Positions 39,201 through 50,283 of a stretch of DNA of 64,000 nt are shown here, piece by piece. The stretch comes from Echinococcus granulosus (taxonomy: Eukaryota > Platyhelminthes > Cestoda > Cyclophyllidea > Taeniidae). The translations under genes were made by a program, and so were the position numbers. Location of the stretch: contig NW_020170408.1 of assembly GCF_000524195.1 (NCBI RefSeq), forward strand, positions 451,738 to 515,737, written 5' to 3'. The notes beneath the pieces were generated by a model, which was not told where the DNA came from, searched no databases, and worked only from the letters and a program-made list of their open reading frames with translations. Each line of letters starts with the position of its first letter. Within the stretch, counting starts at the first letter, position 1.

Positions 39201-40991
39201 GTCTTAACAACTAAGCGATTGATCGATTCCCCGCGCAACGATCGGTAATTGCAGAATCAATTGATTGGCGAATGTGTAGGTACTTTGACGGTATTTTTTG
39301 ATTTGTAATTTTTTTTTGCGTCCTAGCTTTTATGACAAAGAAGGAGTTGCTATTGCCAAGTACTTGTCTATAGAAAGGGACGCGGATGCATTTGCTACCC
39401 GTAAGTTGGTTAGAATTATGCATTTAGTAAATTATTTTGGCAAACAATTAGTAAGTACAATTCTTCTAAAGTGATAACCCCATCCGCTACTGATGAATAG
39501 TGCTGCTTTTGTTGATGAACTTACCCTTGAGGACGGAATAAGATCTATGTATGAGTGCGGAAACCTAAATCACATTGCAGGCCTTCGAAACATGCGATAC
39601 CGTTCAGCTCCTCTGATTGGCCACTATCATCTAGAAATAGGCTTTAGCTATGCTAATGATAACACTGAGGTCAAGGCCGATTGAAAACAGTATAAATATG
39701 AAGGAATGGGATCACCCGTGCCCCCATGCTCTGCTCCCGTTCTCACTGGTTAAGCTGGTTGGGCAGTTGACAGAACCAATTCCGCGTCTGTTGCAAGTGG
39801 TTACCGGAAGTCGATCTTACCTCCCTTTGAGCCTTCGTTTGATGACATTTGACCTATCTCTCCCTAGGAAAGAAAGATAAAAATGTGTTGGATCTTAATG
39901 CTGTGGACGTGCTTGCGTTCACTGAACGATGTCGCAAAAGTTACGGTACAAGAGATTTAAAAGTCAGGCGAATTAGAATATAGAACAACCAAGGGAGTGT
40001 TTGATTATCCTCTTCTGAGTTTTGTATGGTGGGGCATGATGTTGAATGCACGAATCCCTTGATTTAATGTTCGATAACCAGCCACCAATGTCTGGGTGGA
40101 ATCACTGCGCTGGTACTAAAACTCCAGTGAGAAAAATGGAAAATGGAATTAGGTGGCCACTACTAATGTTCCGCAATTTTAGCTGACTAAACCGTGGACT
40201 TTAAAATAAAAAAATTAGCGAAATATCTGATTAGCAAGAAAACTTTTTTTTCATAGAGGAAACCTCGACTGAAGGCAAAAGTTCCTATTCAATTTTAGGG
40301 ACGCAAAAATCTCAGGAGCTGATAGTAAAGTATTTTTCCATTTCGAATTTCAGAGGTGTTTCGGTGGCGGACGGTGAAATTTGTATGTCAACTGCCTTAT
40401 GGAAGACCAAGATCCAGTGTCACCTTTCCCCACTCCAAAGGCAATATATTCACTAATGGAAGTGTTGTCACTCCCTCTTCCTCCCTCTCCTCCCCCTCAT
40501 CATCATCTACAGAGAAAACCTCTCTCCTTCTGGTAGTATGGATCCTCTCTGTTCTCTTCGTCGGTTTATCAGTCGCTTGTCTGCTTATGGTGGTGGCACT
40601 TCTTAGGCTTAAAAGCACCTATGCTAAACAATGCCATCGGCTTCAAGATTCAAACGCCAACTCTGAGTCTCTTTACCATCAGAACACCCATCAAGGTCAC
40701 GAAAAGTTTAGCGATGTTATCAATCTTTCCCAGACCAGTGTTGTTATGGAACCAGAATATCACTTCTCCTCCATCCTGCCTCCTGAGTCCAAGGAAAATG
40801 TAGTGGGGCCTCTAGACGTGTTGGCGGTCCCAGAGGCTCTTCCAAAGATTCACACCTACACAACGGCTACGCACATCCTCTTGAACTCACCCTCTCTACC
40901 AAGGCAAAGTCAGCAGTTTAATAATAACCTTGAGCTGGGAACTTTCACAATTCCACCTATTAGACCTAGATTGAGATTTAAGGACATATGA
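18223..40991 (+). CDS. Divergent transmembrane semaphorin, 10 exons over 23 kb
   Basis: Predicted cell-surface guidance ligand, acting through plexin-type receptors. Exons: 18223-18362, 18411-18709, 22257-22546, 24646-24806, 28541-28892, 36197-36407, 38551-38812, 39327-39400, 39868-39945, 40354-40991; sum 835 codons, all phases consistent. Residues 1 to about 28 form a signal peptide. Sema hallmarks follow in order: CGIMHHKAFCGLY (the conserved Cys-Gly..Cys segment), PYHYLFFNRAQSF (position of the YFFFRE motif), VVRFCLNDNG then FTTLLKAKLACSI (semaphorins have RVCKND and FLKARLNCS), FYVGLF, ALCIF, and HALIKGVYL with FVAMLVDTV. Only scattered cysteines follow the sema domain, so a PSI module is missing or eroded, and no Ig domain is seen. 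A Ser/Thr-rich stalk precedes one membrane helix (about residues 680-706) and a 128-residue cytoplasmic tail. A plexin is unlikely because the tail is short and lacks a GAP domain. The assembly gap lies inside intron 2, so a missed exon there cannot be excluded. Confidence 0.85.
20605..20958 (+). pseudogene. Decayed coding fragment of unknown family inside semaphorin intron 2
   Basis: One frame reads 118 codons interrupted by a single internal TAG (20743-20745). The translation looks protein-like on both sides: ELARPPTVEYLSKVLERG before the stop and LILQQLYCKGRYAKNC then REEIREFLPFSPFFVPD after it. The continuity of composition across the stop suggests a former coding exon or a retrocopied fragment carrying a nonsense change. 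I do not recognise the family. It is on the same strand as the host gene but cannot be one of its exons because of the stop. Chance occurrence remains possible. Confidence 0.35.
22036..22135. other. Assembly gap of 100 N
   Basis: Exactly 100 unknown bases, the usual placeholder for a gap of unknown size. It falls in semaphorin intron 2, about 120 bp upstream of exon 3, so the true intron length and any exon or repeat hidden there are unknown. Confidence 0.99.
26720..27345. repeat. Dispersed repeat family R1, copy 1 (direct copy of 29790-30375)
   Basis: Long collinear similarity to 29790-30375. Shared landmarks in the same order include the CATACCACAAAATTTTGC and CATGCCACAAAATCTTGG pair, CGTAGAAATA.GCATA.G, TTCCTGTCAAACC.GGCA, GGAGC..TAAAG.CAAC, AGTTGTCT.TCTAT, AGCTGGTCTAATT and GGAAAGGCATGC. 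The copies are diverged by substitutions and small indels. Both sit in semaphorin introns in the same orientation. There is no long open frame, so a non-autonomous retroelement or an old duplication is likely. Confidence 0.8.
27431..27501 (+). repeat. tRNA-like sequence, probably a decayed tRNA or tRNA-derived SINE head
   Basis: AAGTGGT resembles the end of a tRNA A box, and GGTTCGATTCC is a near-perfect B box placed 33 nt later, the normal spacing for an internal Pol III promoter. Flanking GACAGTC and GTATGTC can pair at only five of seven acceptor positions, and the T stem pairs at three of five. It is therefore not a functional tRNA. It lies just downstream of repeat copy R1-1. Confidence 0.3.
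28512..28531. repeat. AT dinucleotide run just before semaphorin exon 5
   Basis: A 20-base alternating A/T stretch with one G interrupts the usual polypyrimidine context and ends 9 nt before the start of exon 5 (28541). Only a short TTTCTCATAG acceptor follows. Length variation here could affect splicing of that exon. Confidence 0.7.
29740..30375. repeat. Dispersed repeat family R1, copy 2
   Basis: Second direct copy of the R1 repeat, in semaphorin intron 5. Its 5' part (29755-29860) also matches, in inverted orientation, the segment at 42170-42300: GTGTACGAGGTCAGTTTCTT here and GTATACGAGGGAGATTTCTT on the opposite strand there, followed by a shared AGAGACAGC or CGAGACAGC motif. This shows the repeat is dispersed and not a simple local duplication. 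No intact coding region was found. Confidence 0.75.
37210..37255. repeat. TG/GA compound microsatellite
   Basis: About twelve TG dinucleotides are followed by a GA-rich run (GATAGAGAGAGGGAGAGAGAG). It lies in semaphorin intron 6 and is likely to be length-polymorphic. Confidence 0.95.
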
Positions 40992-41000
40992 TGTATGTAT

Positions 41001-41006
41001 AATAAA
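41001..41006 (+). terminator. Polyadenylation signal of the semaphorin gene
   Basis: AATAAA begins 10 bases after the stop codon (TGA at 40989-40991). If used, the 3' UTR would be very short. No closer alternative is seen. Confidence 0.6.
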
Positions 41007-42129
41007 CTAAAAGGGTCAGTTATGACTCTTCACTCCAAAACTTGGTGATGATACACAGAAAGTTCGGTTGAATACCCATTTCAGGCCCTTGGAAAGGAAA
41101 TTCTGTGTTAATGATCAGGAGGTCAAAAAAGTCCGCTTTATTCTCCACAAATCTCGCTCTGGTGATTTGATTTTGGCAGGCTGTCAGGACGGTAATCTGA
41201 AATGTCTACCTGATGTGATATTGACTCAATTCCAATGCCACAGAACCCTTACTGACAGAACTGTGACGAGAAGCTGCTTTCATGGTGGAATGGTTAAGCG
41301 GTCGCTGGTTGATTGCTTGGTTGTCCCCAGTCGAGCCCTCCAAAGTCATACACGCTGTGTTTGAGTGTACGTGTGTGGTGAACTACCTTCAGAACAGTCC
41401 ACTAGATGATGGTCAGTCAGCAGTGCTGGCCAATATCTAGTTAATCTCTCTACCAGGAACACCCCGAAGTAGGCGTTGAGTGAAGTGGAAGAAAGTTTCC
41501 AGCCTTAAAGACAATCCTGTACTTCACATTGGCTAGCTTTAGGTTACACGGTAGATATTACCTCATCTCTCTCTAATTTGTGCCAATTATCAAGGGGACT
41601 AGCTAGTTTTTTCGGTCGTAGGCAATAACTCGCAAATTTGACAGGTAGGAGCGTCCAGAAATGTACCTATTTTGGCTGTGAGAAACCTACTGATGGTGCT
41701 CCTGAATCGAGGAAGTCAAGGGGAAGTAAGCCTTAAGAATATATTTTTAGATATTTCAAGGGTGTTAGGGATAAAAAAGTGACAGATACAATTTTTGCTT
41801 GTCTTGATAAACTCAAAACGGGATTTTTACACTTACCTAGCGCTCCTATCCGCCCAGGAGAGGCGAGAAGTCATCAGTCTGATCCACAAGTCCCGCCGCA
41901 GAGTAGGAGTACAATCCACAGAGGCTGAAGTGACCGCGTTGGTAAATACACAGTTAAACTATCGTCTTCGACGCTCCTACGTGATCAGTGCTTGAAAGAT
42001 CGCCTGAATGTGAGAAGACATGTAATCTCAACACCACTGATGCCTCTCCACAATTCCGCTGTCCCAGGAGAACTGCAATGTAGGCGGGGAATGGACTGAC
42101 TTCGTACCGCACTTAATCGGCCGATTCTC

Positions 42130-42310
42130 TACAATGAAGGCAGTCCGTGTGTCGATAGAAGGTATTGTGCTGTCTCTTAAGAGCAGAATCTGCCTCCACT
42201 TCACCGGACTAATACCTATAACAGCTTCAACAGAAGAAATCTCCCTCGTATACCTCACAACGGTGGGGCAGAAAGTAGACGGAGTAGAGGAGACAGTAGT
42301 AAGCAAACAG
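42130..42310 (-). repeat. R1-related repeat fragment, inverted orientation
   Basis: The reverse strand of this segment matches 29755-29860. At the protein level the two translate to TR..SS.EAV..I..V.W...LL.RDS..P and TR.VSS.KAV..IGSV..WW.LLSRDS, which may reflect an old coding part of the element or simply conserved DNA. It lies outside any gene. Confidence 0.5.
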
Positions 42311-43400
42311 TTGACCAGGAGATAGTTCTGTGAGAATGATGCGGTGTGCGCCTTTGAAGCCTATCGCCGTGGTTGACCACATTTTGGGAGGCCTCCACAT
42401 TTATGAAATCGCCACTGTAAGGTTTCGTGATTCAGACAGGTTCAAGTCGCGTCAATCAAGTTCAATCGCCACTTTTTTTCACGGAACTCAGAAATTGGAG
42501 GAAATTTTCTTTGACACTGCAATGGGTGGCACCTCACCAGCAGAACACCGCAGACATTCTTAAAGACTCCCCGAAATTTGCAAATCATTGTGACGGGTCG
42601 TGGAGGAAACAGGGCGAACCACTTCGGTCATCTGCTTTCGAATCTCCAAACAATGTTTGTCAACAACTTCTGTTTCATGAAATCAAGCCGAACTTGCTCC
42701 ATGCCCTTACCACCGAGTTTGTTTAAATAAAGGCGACTTGGCGGGGGGTGCACATTACGCATCGGAGGTTTCATTCTATCATCCACCACTACATTGTTTT
42801 TTTGAGAGGAATACTTTCTGAAACTTTCAGAATAGTGAAAAGCGTCTTCTTGAAAGGGCATTTTCAATAGGCTGTCAAAGGCGTCTCGCTGCCGAGACCT
42901 GTCGGTCGAAAAAGCCCAAACGATCCACCGAAAGACTGGATGATTCTCTGAACAAATGGATGAGTCCTTCTTCCTAAAATAAACAAAAGCGACTCAAATG
43001 ATAATTGCCAGCTTCTTCATGCTTTTTGGGTGTGTAGAGCATCTCCCTAAAGTCGGCGAATCGGAGTTCCTGTTTAATTTGTCAAGGGGAGAGGGGGAAT
43101 GAATGGGAGGATCAGCTAATGTATCAACCGGAATGTTCTCGCAGTCCTTCATACATTAATAAAAACTAATTTTATCACTTCAGGTTTGAAAAAAAGGCTC
43201 AACTTTCCAATACATGCTTGTTTGAATGCACTGTTTGAGTGAAAAGAGCGCGGATCGTGCACAAATCGTCATAACGTGAGTAGAAACCGGTGATCCCTAT
43301 GGAACGAATATAAGACAACCGGCCCACCAAATTCACAGCTAATGTCTACTTTTGTTTCCTTGAAGACGAAATATCGTCTTCTAATTGCTCTTCCTGAAGA

Positions 43401-43441
43401 ATGAGATGATGGCGATGATGATGATGATTATGAACAGATGA
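43401..43441. repeat. GAT-rich low-complexity tract
   Basis: An imperfect run of GATGATGATG units with a few interruptions. No gene is associated. Confidence 0.75.
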
Positions 43442-45645
43442 ATGTTATTGGAATTCTTGCATTTTTGACCTTATAAAAGAAATGAAGAATGCTGATGGTA
43501 TCGGAGAAAAATTTGCATCTCTTGTCATCAAAGAATGCGCATCCTCCAGATAATGGACGTCATACCCCTACACGGTATCATCGCAATTTTTACAGCTGAA
43601 TCAACTGCAAACCGTCAAAAGGGGATTGGATGAGTAAGCTGCAAAAAAAGCATTTCTAATTACCCTAATTCTATTATTTTTTTATGGAAAAGGATGTGCG
43701 TGTGTGTGAAATCAACCACGAGATCGCCCTAGACCAGACAAGGGGAGGGTGATTCGACTTTGCGCGCTTCAAAAGGGGAAAAGCCTCGTTCTCCCAGCAA
43801 ATGGGAGTCAAGGTCACTTTGGATAAATTTTGCTTGTTTAAGTGCATAAAGAAATTTAAGAATCCGTAGGGAAGAACACCTACTACTGAAATACAAAAAA
43901 GTCACCCTGGATTTCGATGTGCAGAAAGTTAAGTGCCCTCTCAGTGGCCTTTTTCTATGATTCAAAGGTCTTGCAATCATCTACAAGGGTCAGGATGGAT
44001 GATTCGTTTGCCAGTTCCATCACTGCAGTGCCACAAGTCTTCCCTGAAATCGTGATACACCAAGGAGATGGAAGGCAACTAGCAAGACCCCCGAAGGTTA
44101 CACCACGGTATGGAAGTACTGCTGTTGGGGTCTTAAATGCCCTCTAATTCTGGTCCACAAGAGTGGATATTTTAAGGAGTTTTATGCCTTCACCATTGCC
44201 TGCTGTCTTCCAACACGAAGAAGGACATTTATTACTCCCTAGGTAGACTTTGTGGATGCCAAAAATGAATAAGTTTTCCAATCAGAGGTACTTTGCATTT
44301 CCCAGAGGACCAGTATAAATCCACCGCATGAAGTAAAGTTTCCAATTCATCCATAGCCCGCCGGAAGTATTTGCCGCCTTGAAGAGTGGTTTTTCGAAGG
44401 AATGGAGATTTATCGCTTTTGTCCATACTTTAGCAACCCTCAAACCTCCACTTTGCCTCTCTCCCTCCCCGCTTTTCCTACTCCTTCTCCTTTGCCATTT
44501 AATCTGGCTCTGCAAACCCAAGTTGGCAATATCTCGCTGAGATGTAGCTTAAGTCTACTACAGTTCTTTACGTTCGTTAAGCCGTATCGTCTAATATAAA
44601 CTTGAATTTAGGAGGTTTTCCGAAGGGTTTCCAGCTATTGCGAAATGAGTGATGAGTTATTGCCGTCCCAGGGAAGACTCGAGATGCTATAATGGCGACA
44701 TCGATGAGGGAGTCCGGTGAATAATGGAGAAGGCGTCCAAGTGATCAACTAGCAGAAGCCTCATTGAAGCCTAGTCCATCTAATGTTCTGGATGAAAAGA
44801 GTGAAAAATGCGGAAATACTGGTCTTCAGTGACGCAGAAACTGCCGTTGAATAAGAAAGTAGGAAGCCGGAATGCCGCATCAGGTGGAAGTAGATCTGGA
44901 CCCAACTGAACCAACGCTGTTGAATACTAACATGGGAGTTGAAGGGATTTCTTTAATTCAGTGTCAATCACCGGATGGCCTTAGCTGCCTTCATCAATCA
45001 CAATGTGATGGAAGGTGATGAAGGGGTGGTGTTCGCAACTTTCTCGCCATGAGATTTATCGGGCCACCTTGGAGTCTGGGTGGCCCATTGAATAGGGTTC
45101 AGCCTCCTTCAACTAACACTGGAAGGTCCAGACAACTCCAACACTTAACAATCTACCTGCCATCTCCTTTTAAGCTATGGTTCAGCCAAACTGAATTCCA
45201 CAGAAAAAACAAACAAGTTGTATTAACTTCCAGTAAGCAGAAACACCAGATTTTAGCCAATCCAGACATGTTAAAATTGCCCACAACATTAAAATTAATC
45301 TCGAGCAGTACTATGTCAATTAAAGAAATGTCATTTTATTGTCTCTTTAAAGGTTGTTTAAATGAAGAAGAATGGTGGCAGTTGTGGTGAGCGGGCATTT
45401 GAGTCCCATCCTGGACAATAATTTGCCTTTAAAAGTTGAATTTTGAGATTAAAAAATGGGGAGGAAAAATTGGAAAAAAAGAAATCATTTCTACTTACGA
45501 GTCCATTTTACTAGTAATTTGTTTTTTTATTTTGTTATGGTTTAAGCCCGACTTTGGATTGCCCGCTAAAAGCTCAAGAAAATGGAGGTGTGCATATCGC
45601 CCGTTTTACCTCCTGGGGTTGATCTCACTCGTCGTCCATTCCACA

Positions 45646-45746
45646 TTTTTATCTATCTATCAATCCATCCTGTATCCATCATTCTTGTGTCTAGCCATCC
45701 TTTATCTGTCCACCCTGTACCTATCCATTCACTTATCCACCCACCT
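45646..45746. repeat. Degenerate CCAT/CTAT tetranucleotide repeat
   Basis: Repeated ATCTATCTAT, AATCCATCC, TATCCATC and similar units over about 100 bases. It produces a spurious hydrophobic-looking translation in two frames. Confidence 0.7.
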
Positions 45747-46825
45747 CACCAAGTCGAGAGGACTCACATTTTCAAAAGGGCTGGATATGGTGGCGTTTCT
45801 TGTAATAGCGGATCCTGTCTCCATTTAAACGACTCAGTAGTCCTAAAAGCTTTAACAGACGCTGTTTGCATGGAATAGGTGGAGGGGATGGGACTTCAGC
45901 AGGTGGACAATTCCGTCTACGGTGTATCAAATGGTGGTATAAGTTTCGAGTTGGAACCTTTGGCAGTAACCACCTTCTGCGACGGCTACATATCACATAT
46001 TTCTAGAAGTCCTCACTGCTTTAGAGCCTATTTCATCCCCCTCCATAATGCAGTCATGTTCAAGTCTCGTCTGCTAAACACAATGGACACTGTGCCAGGA
46101 GGACTGCCACCGTACCAATGGACTGACCGCTCCTCATGCTTAAGGATGCGTGTAAACTAACAATGGATTGAACTGGATGATCCACCAACAAGTTTCAATA
46201 CTTAAGTCATATCAAAAGGTGCAAGAAATTTTCCAACACTTTACAATACTTCTTTTGATTGCGTAGGGGACGTTGATGATTTTGGGCGTGCTAGCCTCCA
46301 GTTAGCCTTATGGAAGTAGCACTTGAGACCTGAATAGCACCAATTCATAAACCCGGGAATTCTTGTTATTCCTTCCTAATCTTTTTTCTCCCTCACAATC
46401 CGCCACCACTTCAACTTGATGGATCTGTTTTATCATCAACTTATTTTGTTTTTTTTTTTGCCTTTTTGGTCTGTTTGCAATTCCATAGCGCTATTCCATT
46501 ATTCCGACGCTAAAATGAATGATGAACAAGCATCGTGTAAGCTCCTAAAACCTTTTGCTAAATTTATTTATTTACCGAGTTAAAACCAAATTTAAAACTT
46601 AAAACCTTCTAGACGTTTGTTTAAAATACTTCCTCGCGAATGATTTATTTCACATTTTTATATGGAAGCGTGAACCAAAGCCCTAGGGAGCGACAGAAAA
46701 CAAGGAAAAAAACAGAGGAATCGTCTTACGTCTCAGCAAAACCCACTTCAGCTCCTTTTTCCACGGAATGCAGAAGTTAGCGTTGAGGAAAAGTCAGCAG
46801 ACACGGTGTGTTTGGATGACCCAGA

Positions 46826-47080
46826 TTATTTTCGCCTGCCACCAGTGCCTGACAGGGCACACTTGTGCTCAAGTCCTTCCATAAGTGATCCGTCAAAAGG
46901 GCTAGGTCCATCTTGCGCGGGGGATTTGCGTCTGTAACTTTCCTCTTCACAACAAGGAAACAAAGCATAGCAAAGGGGATCTTCTGTCGTACTTGAACCA
47001 GGTGAAACTGCTTCTGCAAAGGCCGAGTAGGGGACAACAAAGAGGGTCCCAAAAAAGGAAACAACCTTCTTGATTGCCAA
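46826..47080 (-). other. Possible orphan exon or small ORF
   Basis: An 84-codon minus-strand frame starts with ATG. A good acceptor-like sequence (CTCGGCCTTTGCAG) lies within it, after which the translation is acidic and Cys-containing (LCYALFPCCEEESYRR). The N-terminal part is hydrophobic. I cannot link it to a family or to neighbouring exons, so it may be chance. Confidence 0.2.
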
Positions 47081-48384
47081 TTAATTAAAAAGCAGTAAGA
47101 TTAAAAATTATGTGTTGTTAACCAGTTTTATTACAATTGGTCTCCTAAAAGAATAGGAATTTGGGATGACTGGAACTTAAGACTTTTCATAAAATGCCGC
47201 CGATTGAGATAAAATGAATAACTATTTAGAATTTACTGTATAAGAGTATTTTAATAATGCACCAAAAAACTTCGTGCCTGGTCGATTTCCATTGGTCAGC
47301 AATTCGCAACCGGGCTAGGTCATCAATGGCTGAAAACTCAAGTTCCTGGGTTCTGCTAGTCGCTATTTGTTCAATATAGTATCATCAAACATATAAATTT
47401 CGAATATTTTTAGCCTTTGAAAGACCCGTTTCTAGAAGAACAAAAGCAACGAAATACTAGTAAAAAGTACTGTTAATGCTTGATCTCTTTTGGCCATAAA
47501 TTTCCAAAGAGGTTTAACCGTCGAAGGATGGAATTAAGTTTTTCCAAGTTGCTTGTTCATTTTTGCAAAAGAGTTGCAGCCCATCACTTTTGCACAAGAG
47601 TGGTGGATTGAATTAACCGCTCATGCATTTTGCTCCAGATGGTGTTAAATCCTTCGTGCCTCTTTCTTGCCCTCAGCCCTGCTGCCACTTTTGCCGTAGC
47701 TTCTCGGCTACGCTTTTTCAGAGAGCGGCTTAAAAGAAAGTGCTACAGTGTACGCGCCTACAAAACCTTTTAGCGCTTTAGCTCTTGATTATTTGGGTCA
47801 AGGGAATTTACTGATAAATGCGCCGCCTCTACGTGCCCCCTGGCCACAGAGGCGTCTCCGTCGGAATCCCAAATCAGCGCGTCTTGCTCAGGCTGTTTTC
47901 ATGCGCCTGTGGAAATTTCAAAAAAGGAATTTGGAGACAGAGGATCACTGAGACAGAGAAGCAAATAACCATATATTAATTAGCAAACAGCCCACTAAAA
48001 GACATGCTAAGTTGACGCAGGAGGAAGTAAAGGGAGGACATTAGTCCACTGTCAGTCAAGGCAAAGAAAAGTGCTTTTTATTTAAACAATTCAAATCAGA
48101 CACTTTACGTCACAAGTAGGCCTTACCGTGTTGAGCAAAGTAAGTTCTTACCAAGTTCGGGTAATGACTCGAAGCGACATTTTAGAAGTTTTAACCACCT
48201 TGTTGTTTGTTTGAGTAACTGCAACTTAAGGAAAGTCCTTAACATTTCACCAGCTGAAAAGGTTAGCAAATTAGTCTATTTTTAGTCAGGAAGGGCGATT
48301 TTTAATTTCCATTAAATGTTATCCAGGTTTAGGTGGATTTAGTGTAATACGATAGTGGTTTATCCCTCGGTTTTAGTGAGGCGC

Positions 48385-48560
48385 CACTTTTGTACTTCGA
48401 ATTAGCCCCCTTGTACCTCGCTGGGTGGGCTGGCCTTTTGGGCCATGCCAATAGCCCAGACACCTCCGTGCTGAATATATATATTCTGCCCGAGTATTTT
48501 GTCTTCTTTCGTCTTCAGGGAGTCTCGGGACGCTACATTAGCATCATTTGTCTTTCTAGT
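48385..48560. repeat. Dispersed repeat, copy B (related to 6950-7115)
   Basis: Shares ordered blocks with 6950-7115, including the GGCTGGCCTTTTGGGCC hairpin-like core and TTTCGTCTTCAGGGAGTCTC. It lies between the semaphorin and TMEM115-like genes. No coding capacity is evident. Confidence 0.5.
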
Positions 48561-49224
48561 TTAAAAGAAGCACTGTATAAAATTATATGGGCAAGAGTTC
48601 AAAACTGAAATGTTTTTCGTGTTTAAGGCTATTAGGCGTCACTAGGTGATTCAATAAATGACCCTTAGGTGGTATACAAGCTAAACCGTGGTATCCGGTT
48701 ATTTCTCCTGTGTAAAATAAGCCCTTTTTTAACATAAAATACCCTAAGAATGTTTCGTAAAATCAAATAGCTTTTGCTAATAACCCAGCAAATAAAATTT
48801 GGTGCATTTTTTTTCTTTGAAAAGTTTGTAAAACTTTTTTTGCATTTAATTAAAAAGCAAAAAATGATACGTGGTGTACTGGAATTACCAACGAAATTTT
48901 TCATTGGTTTCAGCAGTGATGAAAAATAAGTATCCACAAGCAAGAAATAATACTTAGGAGCGTCCCGAAATTTTATATCGTAAAATTTTTTTATACACTA
49001 CAGGGGGTTCATTCTCCTTTGGCATTGATCCCCTAAATCTAGTCTTATTGATATTCGTCAGTAAGTAATCCGGGTCATTTGAATGCGTCTGTCTTAATTC
49101 TGCTATTTATCTTTTCCAATTTACTCTGTTAACTGCAGTAGTTCTTGCAGTTTTGCACCAGAAGTATTGCTTCCCTTATCTGTACTTCACCTCCTTTTTT
49201 TGTGATAACTTCAAATTTTATCTG

Positions 49225-50283
49225 ATGACCTCGTTTCGGCGGTTTCATCTCGATGTCTGGGCCATTCTAACCATGATCCTTCAGATCATATTCTACGGCG
49301 TATCTTTCACTGGTTATAGTACGCCTTATTTGGCTGTAACCGTTGCTCGAGTTCTTCCCCCACATTGTTGGATATGGACACTACTAACATTCAGCTTTTA
49401 CAACACTCGTATTCTTCATGTCTTCCTTGATATGACTACCGTCTATCTTGTCGATGTAGTAATGTTCCCCTCATGGAAAATGGCCGAGGTAGTTCGTTGT
49501 TGTGCTATATCGCAACTCGTCTCAACAGGTCTAGCTGTTTGCACGCTCTTCATCGGCTATGCATGCACATTTGATACTAACCTCCTATGGAAAACACCTA
49601 TTTGCGGTTTGAGTCCCCTCCTCGGTGCTGCATTAGTTGTTGCTCGCCAACTAACTCCTAATAATGTTCTTGCAAACCTTCCACTTGGAAAGTTTCGCAC
49701 CAAGCACATCGCGTTTACCATATTCTTCTGTTTCCTTCTCTTCGCTATCCTCCGCATTATCGATTATATTCACTTCCTCTTATTATCCTTTGGAGCATTT
49801 GTCACTTGGGTGTATCTTCGGTTCTTCCAAAGACACAGCAATGGTGACATTGGTGACACAACAGATGCCTTTAAGTTTTCGGGGTAGGTTTTTAGATGCG
49901 TGTTAACTTATTTCATGCCTATCACAGATTCTTTCCCAATCATCTAGAGCCACCGGTATCAATTGCTTCGAATGCTATCTACAATCTGCTTGTCAAGTTG
50001 CATCTTTGTCGCTCCCAAATGGTTTTCGACTTAGAGTACTCAGAGCCCCCGTTCACCGTCCGAGTAGTTGCCAATGATGGCGTTGAAAAACTCGAGTATG
50101 CTTACTTTGCTCATATTTTTCCACTTTGTTTCTTTTCACTGTTCTTCATGTTTCCATACCTCCCTTTATCTGCCTAGATCTTCCCAAGTAAAACAAAATA
50201 CAAATTCAGAAACATATCTACCAAAAGAAGTCTCAGTGCAACCTTCGTCAGCTGATGTTGACTTGCCTTCCAAATCGTCCTAA
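49225..50283 (+). CDS. TMEM115: TMEM115-like rhomboid-fold Golgi membrane protein, 3 exons
   Basis: Multi-pass membrane protein; human TMEM115 is a Golgi protein tied to retrograde transport. Exons 49225-49883, 49928-50095 and 50178-50283 give 310 residues (human 351). Family landmarks appear in order: VLPPHCWIWTLLTFSFYN (family: LLPPNFWIWTLATH), a following Thr-Thr-Val helix, PLLGAALVVARQL, FGAFVTWVYLRFFQRHS (human SSWVYLRFYQRHS), and FFPNHLEPPVSIASNAIYN (human FFPEILQPVVGLLANLVHS). About five to six hydrophobic helices precede the YLRF motif, and a hydrophilic tail of about 90 residues faces the cytosol. The start MTSFRRFHLDVW was preferred because the upstream in-frame sequence has no ATG and looks like 5' UTR. 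Introns of 44 and 82 nt are very short. Two acceptor-like AACTGCAG and TCTTGCAG sites lie 75-90 nt upstream. Confidence 0.85.

Larger units (their letters stand above)
40992..49224. other. Long intergenic region between the semaphorin and TMEM115-like genes
   Basis: Over 8 kb without a convincing gene. It holds the semaphorin 3' UTR, an inverted R1-related repeat, GAT and CCAT low-complexity tracts, a perfect 8-bp hairpin (45061-45086) and copy B of the dispersed repeat near 48.4 kb. Open frames of 60-130 codons occur but lack family resemblance, have low-complexity composition or overlap others on the opposite strand. Two marginal candidates are mentioned separately. Confidence 0.6.

Noticed and set aside
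18223..40991. Plexin as an alternative identity for the sema-domain gene
   Set aside because: Plexins have PSI/IPT repeats and a large cytoplasmic GAP domain. This protein goes from sema domain to a short stalk, one helix and a 128-residue tail.
45436..45828. 130-codon plus-strand ORF with hydrophobic segments, resembling a membrane protein
   Set aside because: Its second half is the CCAT/CTAT tetranucleotide repeat read in frame, and the same repeat yields a similar-looking translation in a second frame. No family resemblance.
47639..47951. Short ORF beginning MVLNPSCLFLALSPAATF (47639) and an overlapping 67-codon frame (47748-47951)
   Set aside because: The first ends after 44 codons, the second is in another frame and Arg/Pro-rich. 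No splice arrangement joins them convincingly and no homologue is recognised.
49153..49224. Upstream in-frame extension of the TMEM115-like protein (start at 49153)
   Set aside because: There is no ATG in that extension (TTG would be required) and two acceptor-like AG sites suggest 5' UTR. The ATG at 49225 aligns with the family start.
49557..49757. 66-codon minus-strand ORF within the TMEM115-like gene
   Set aside because: Antisense shadow of a conserved coding exon.
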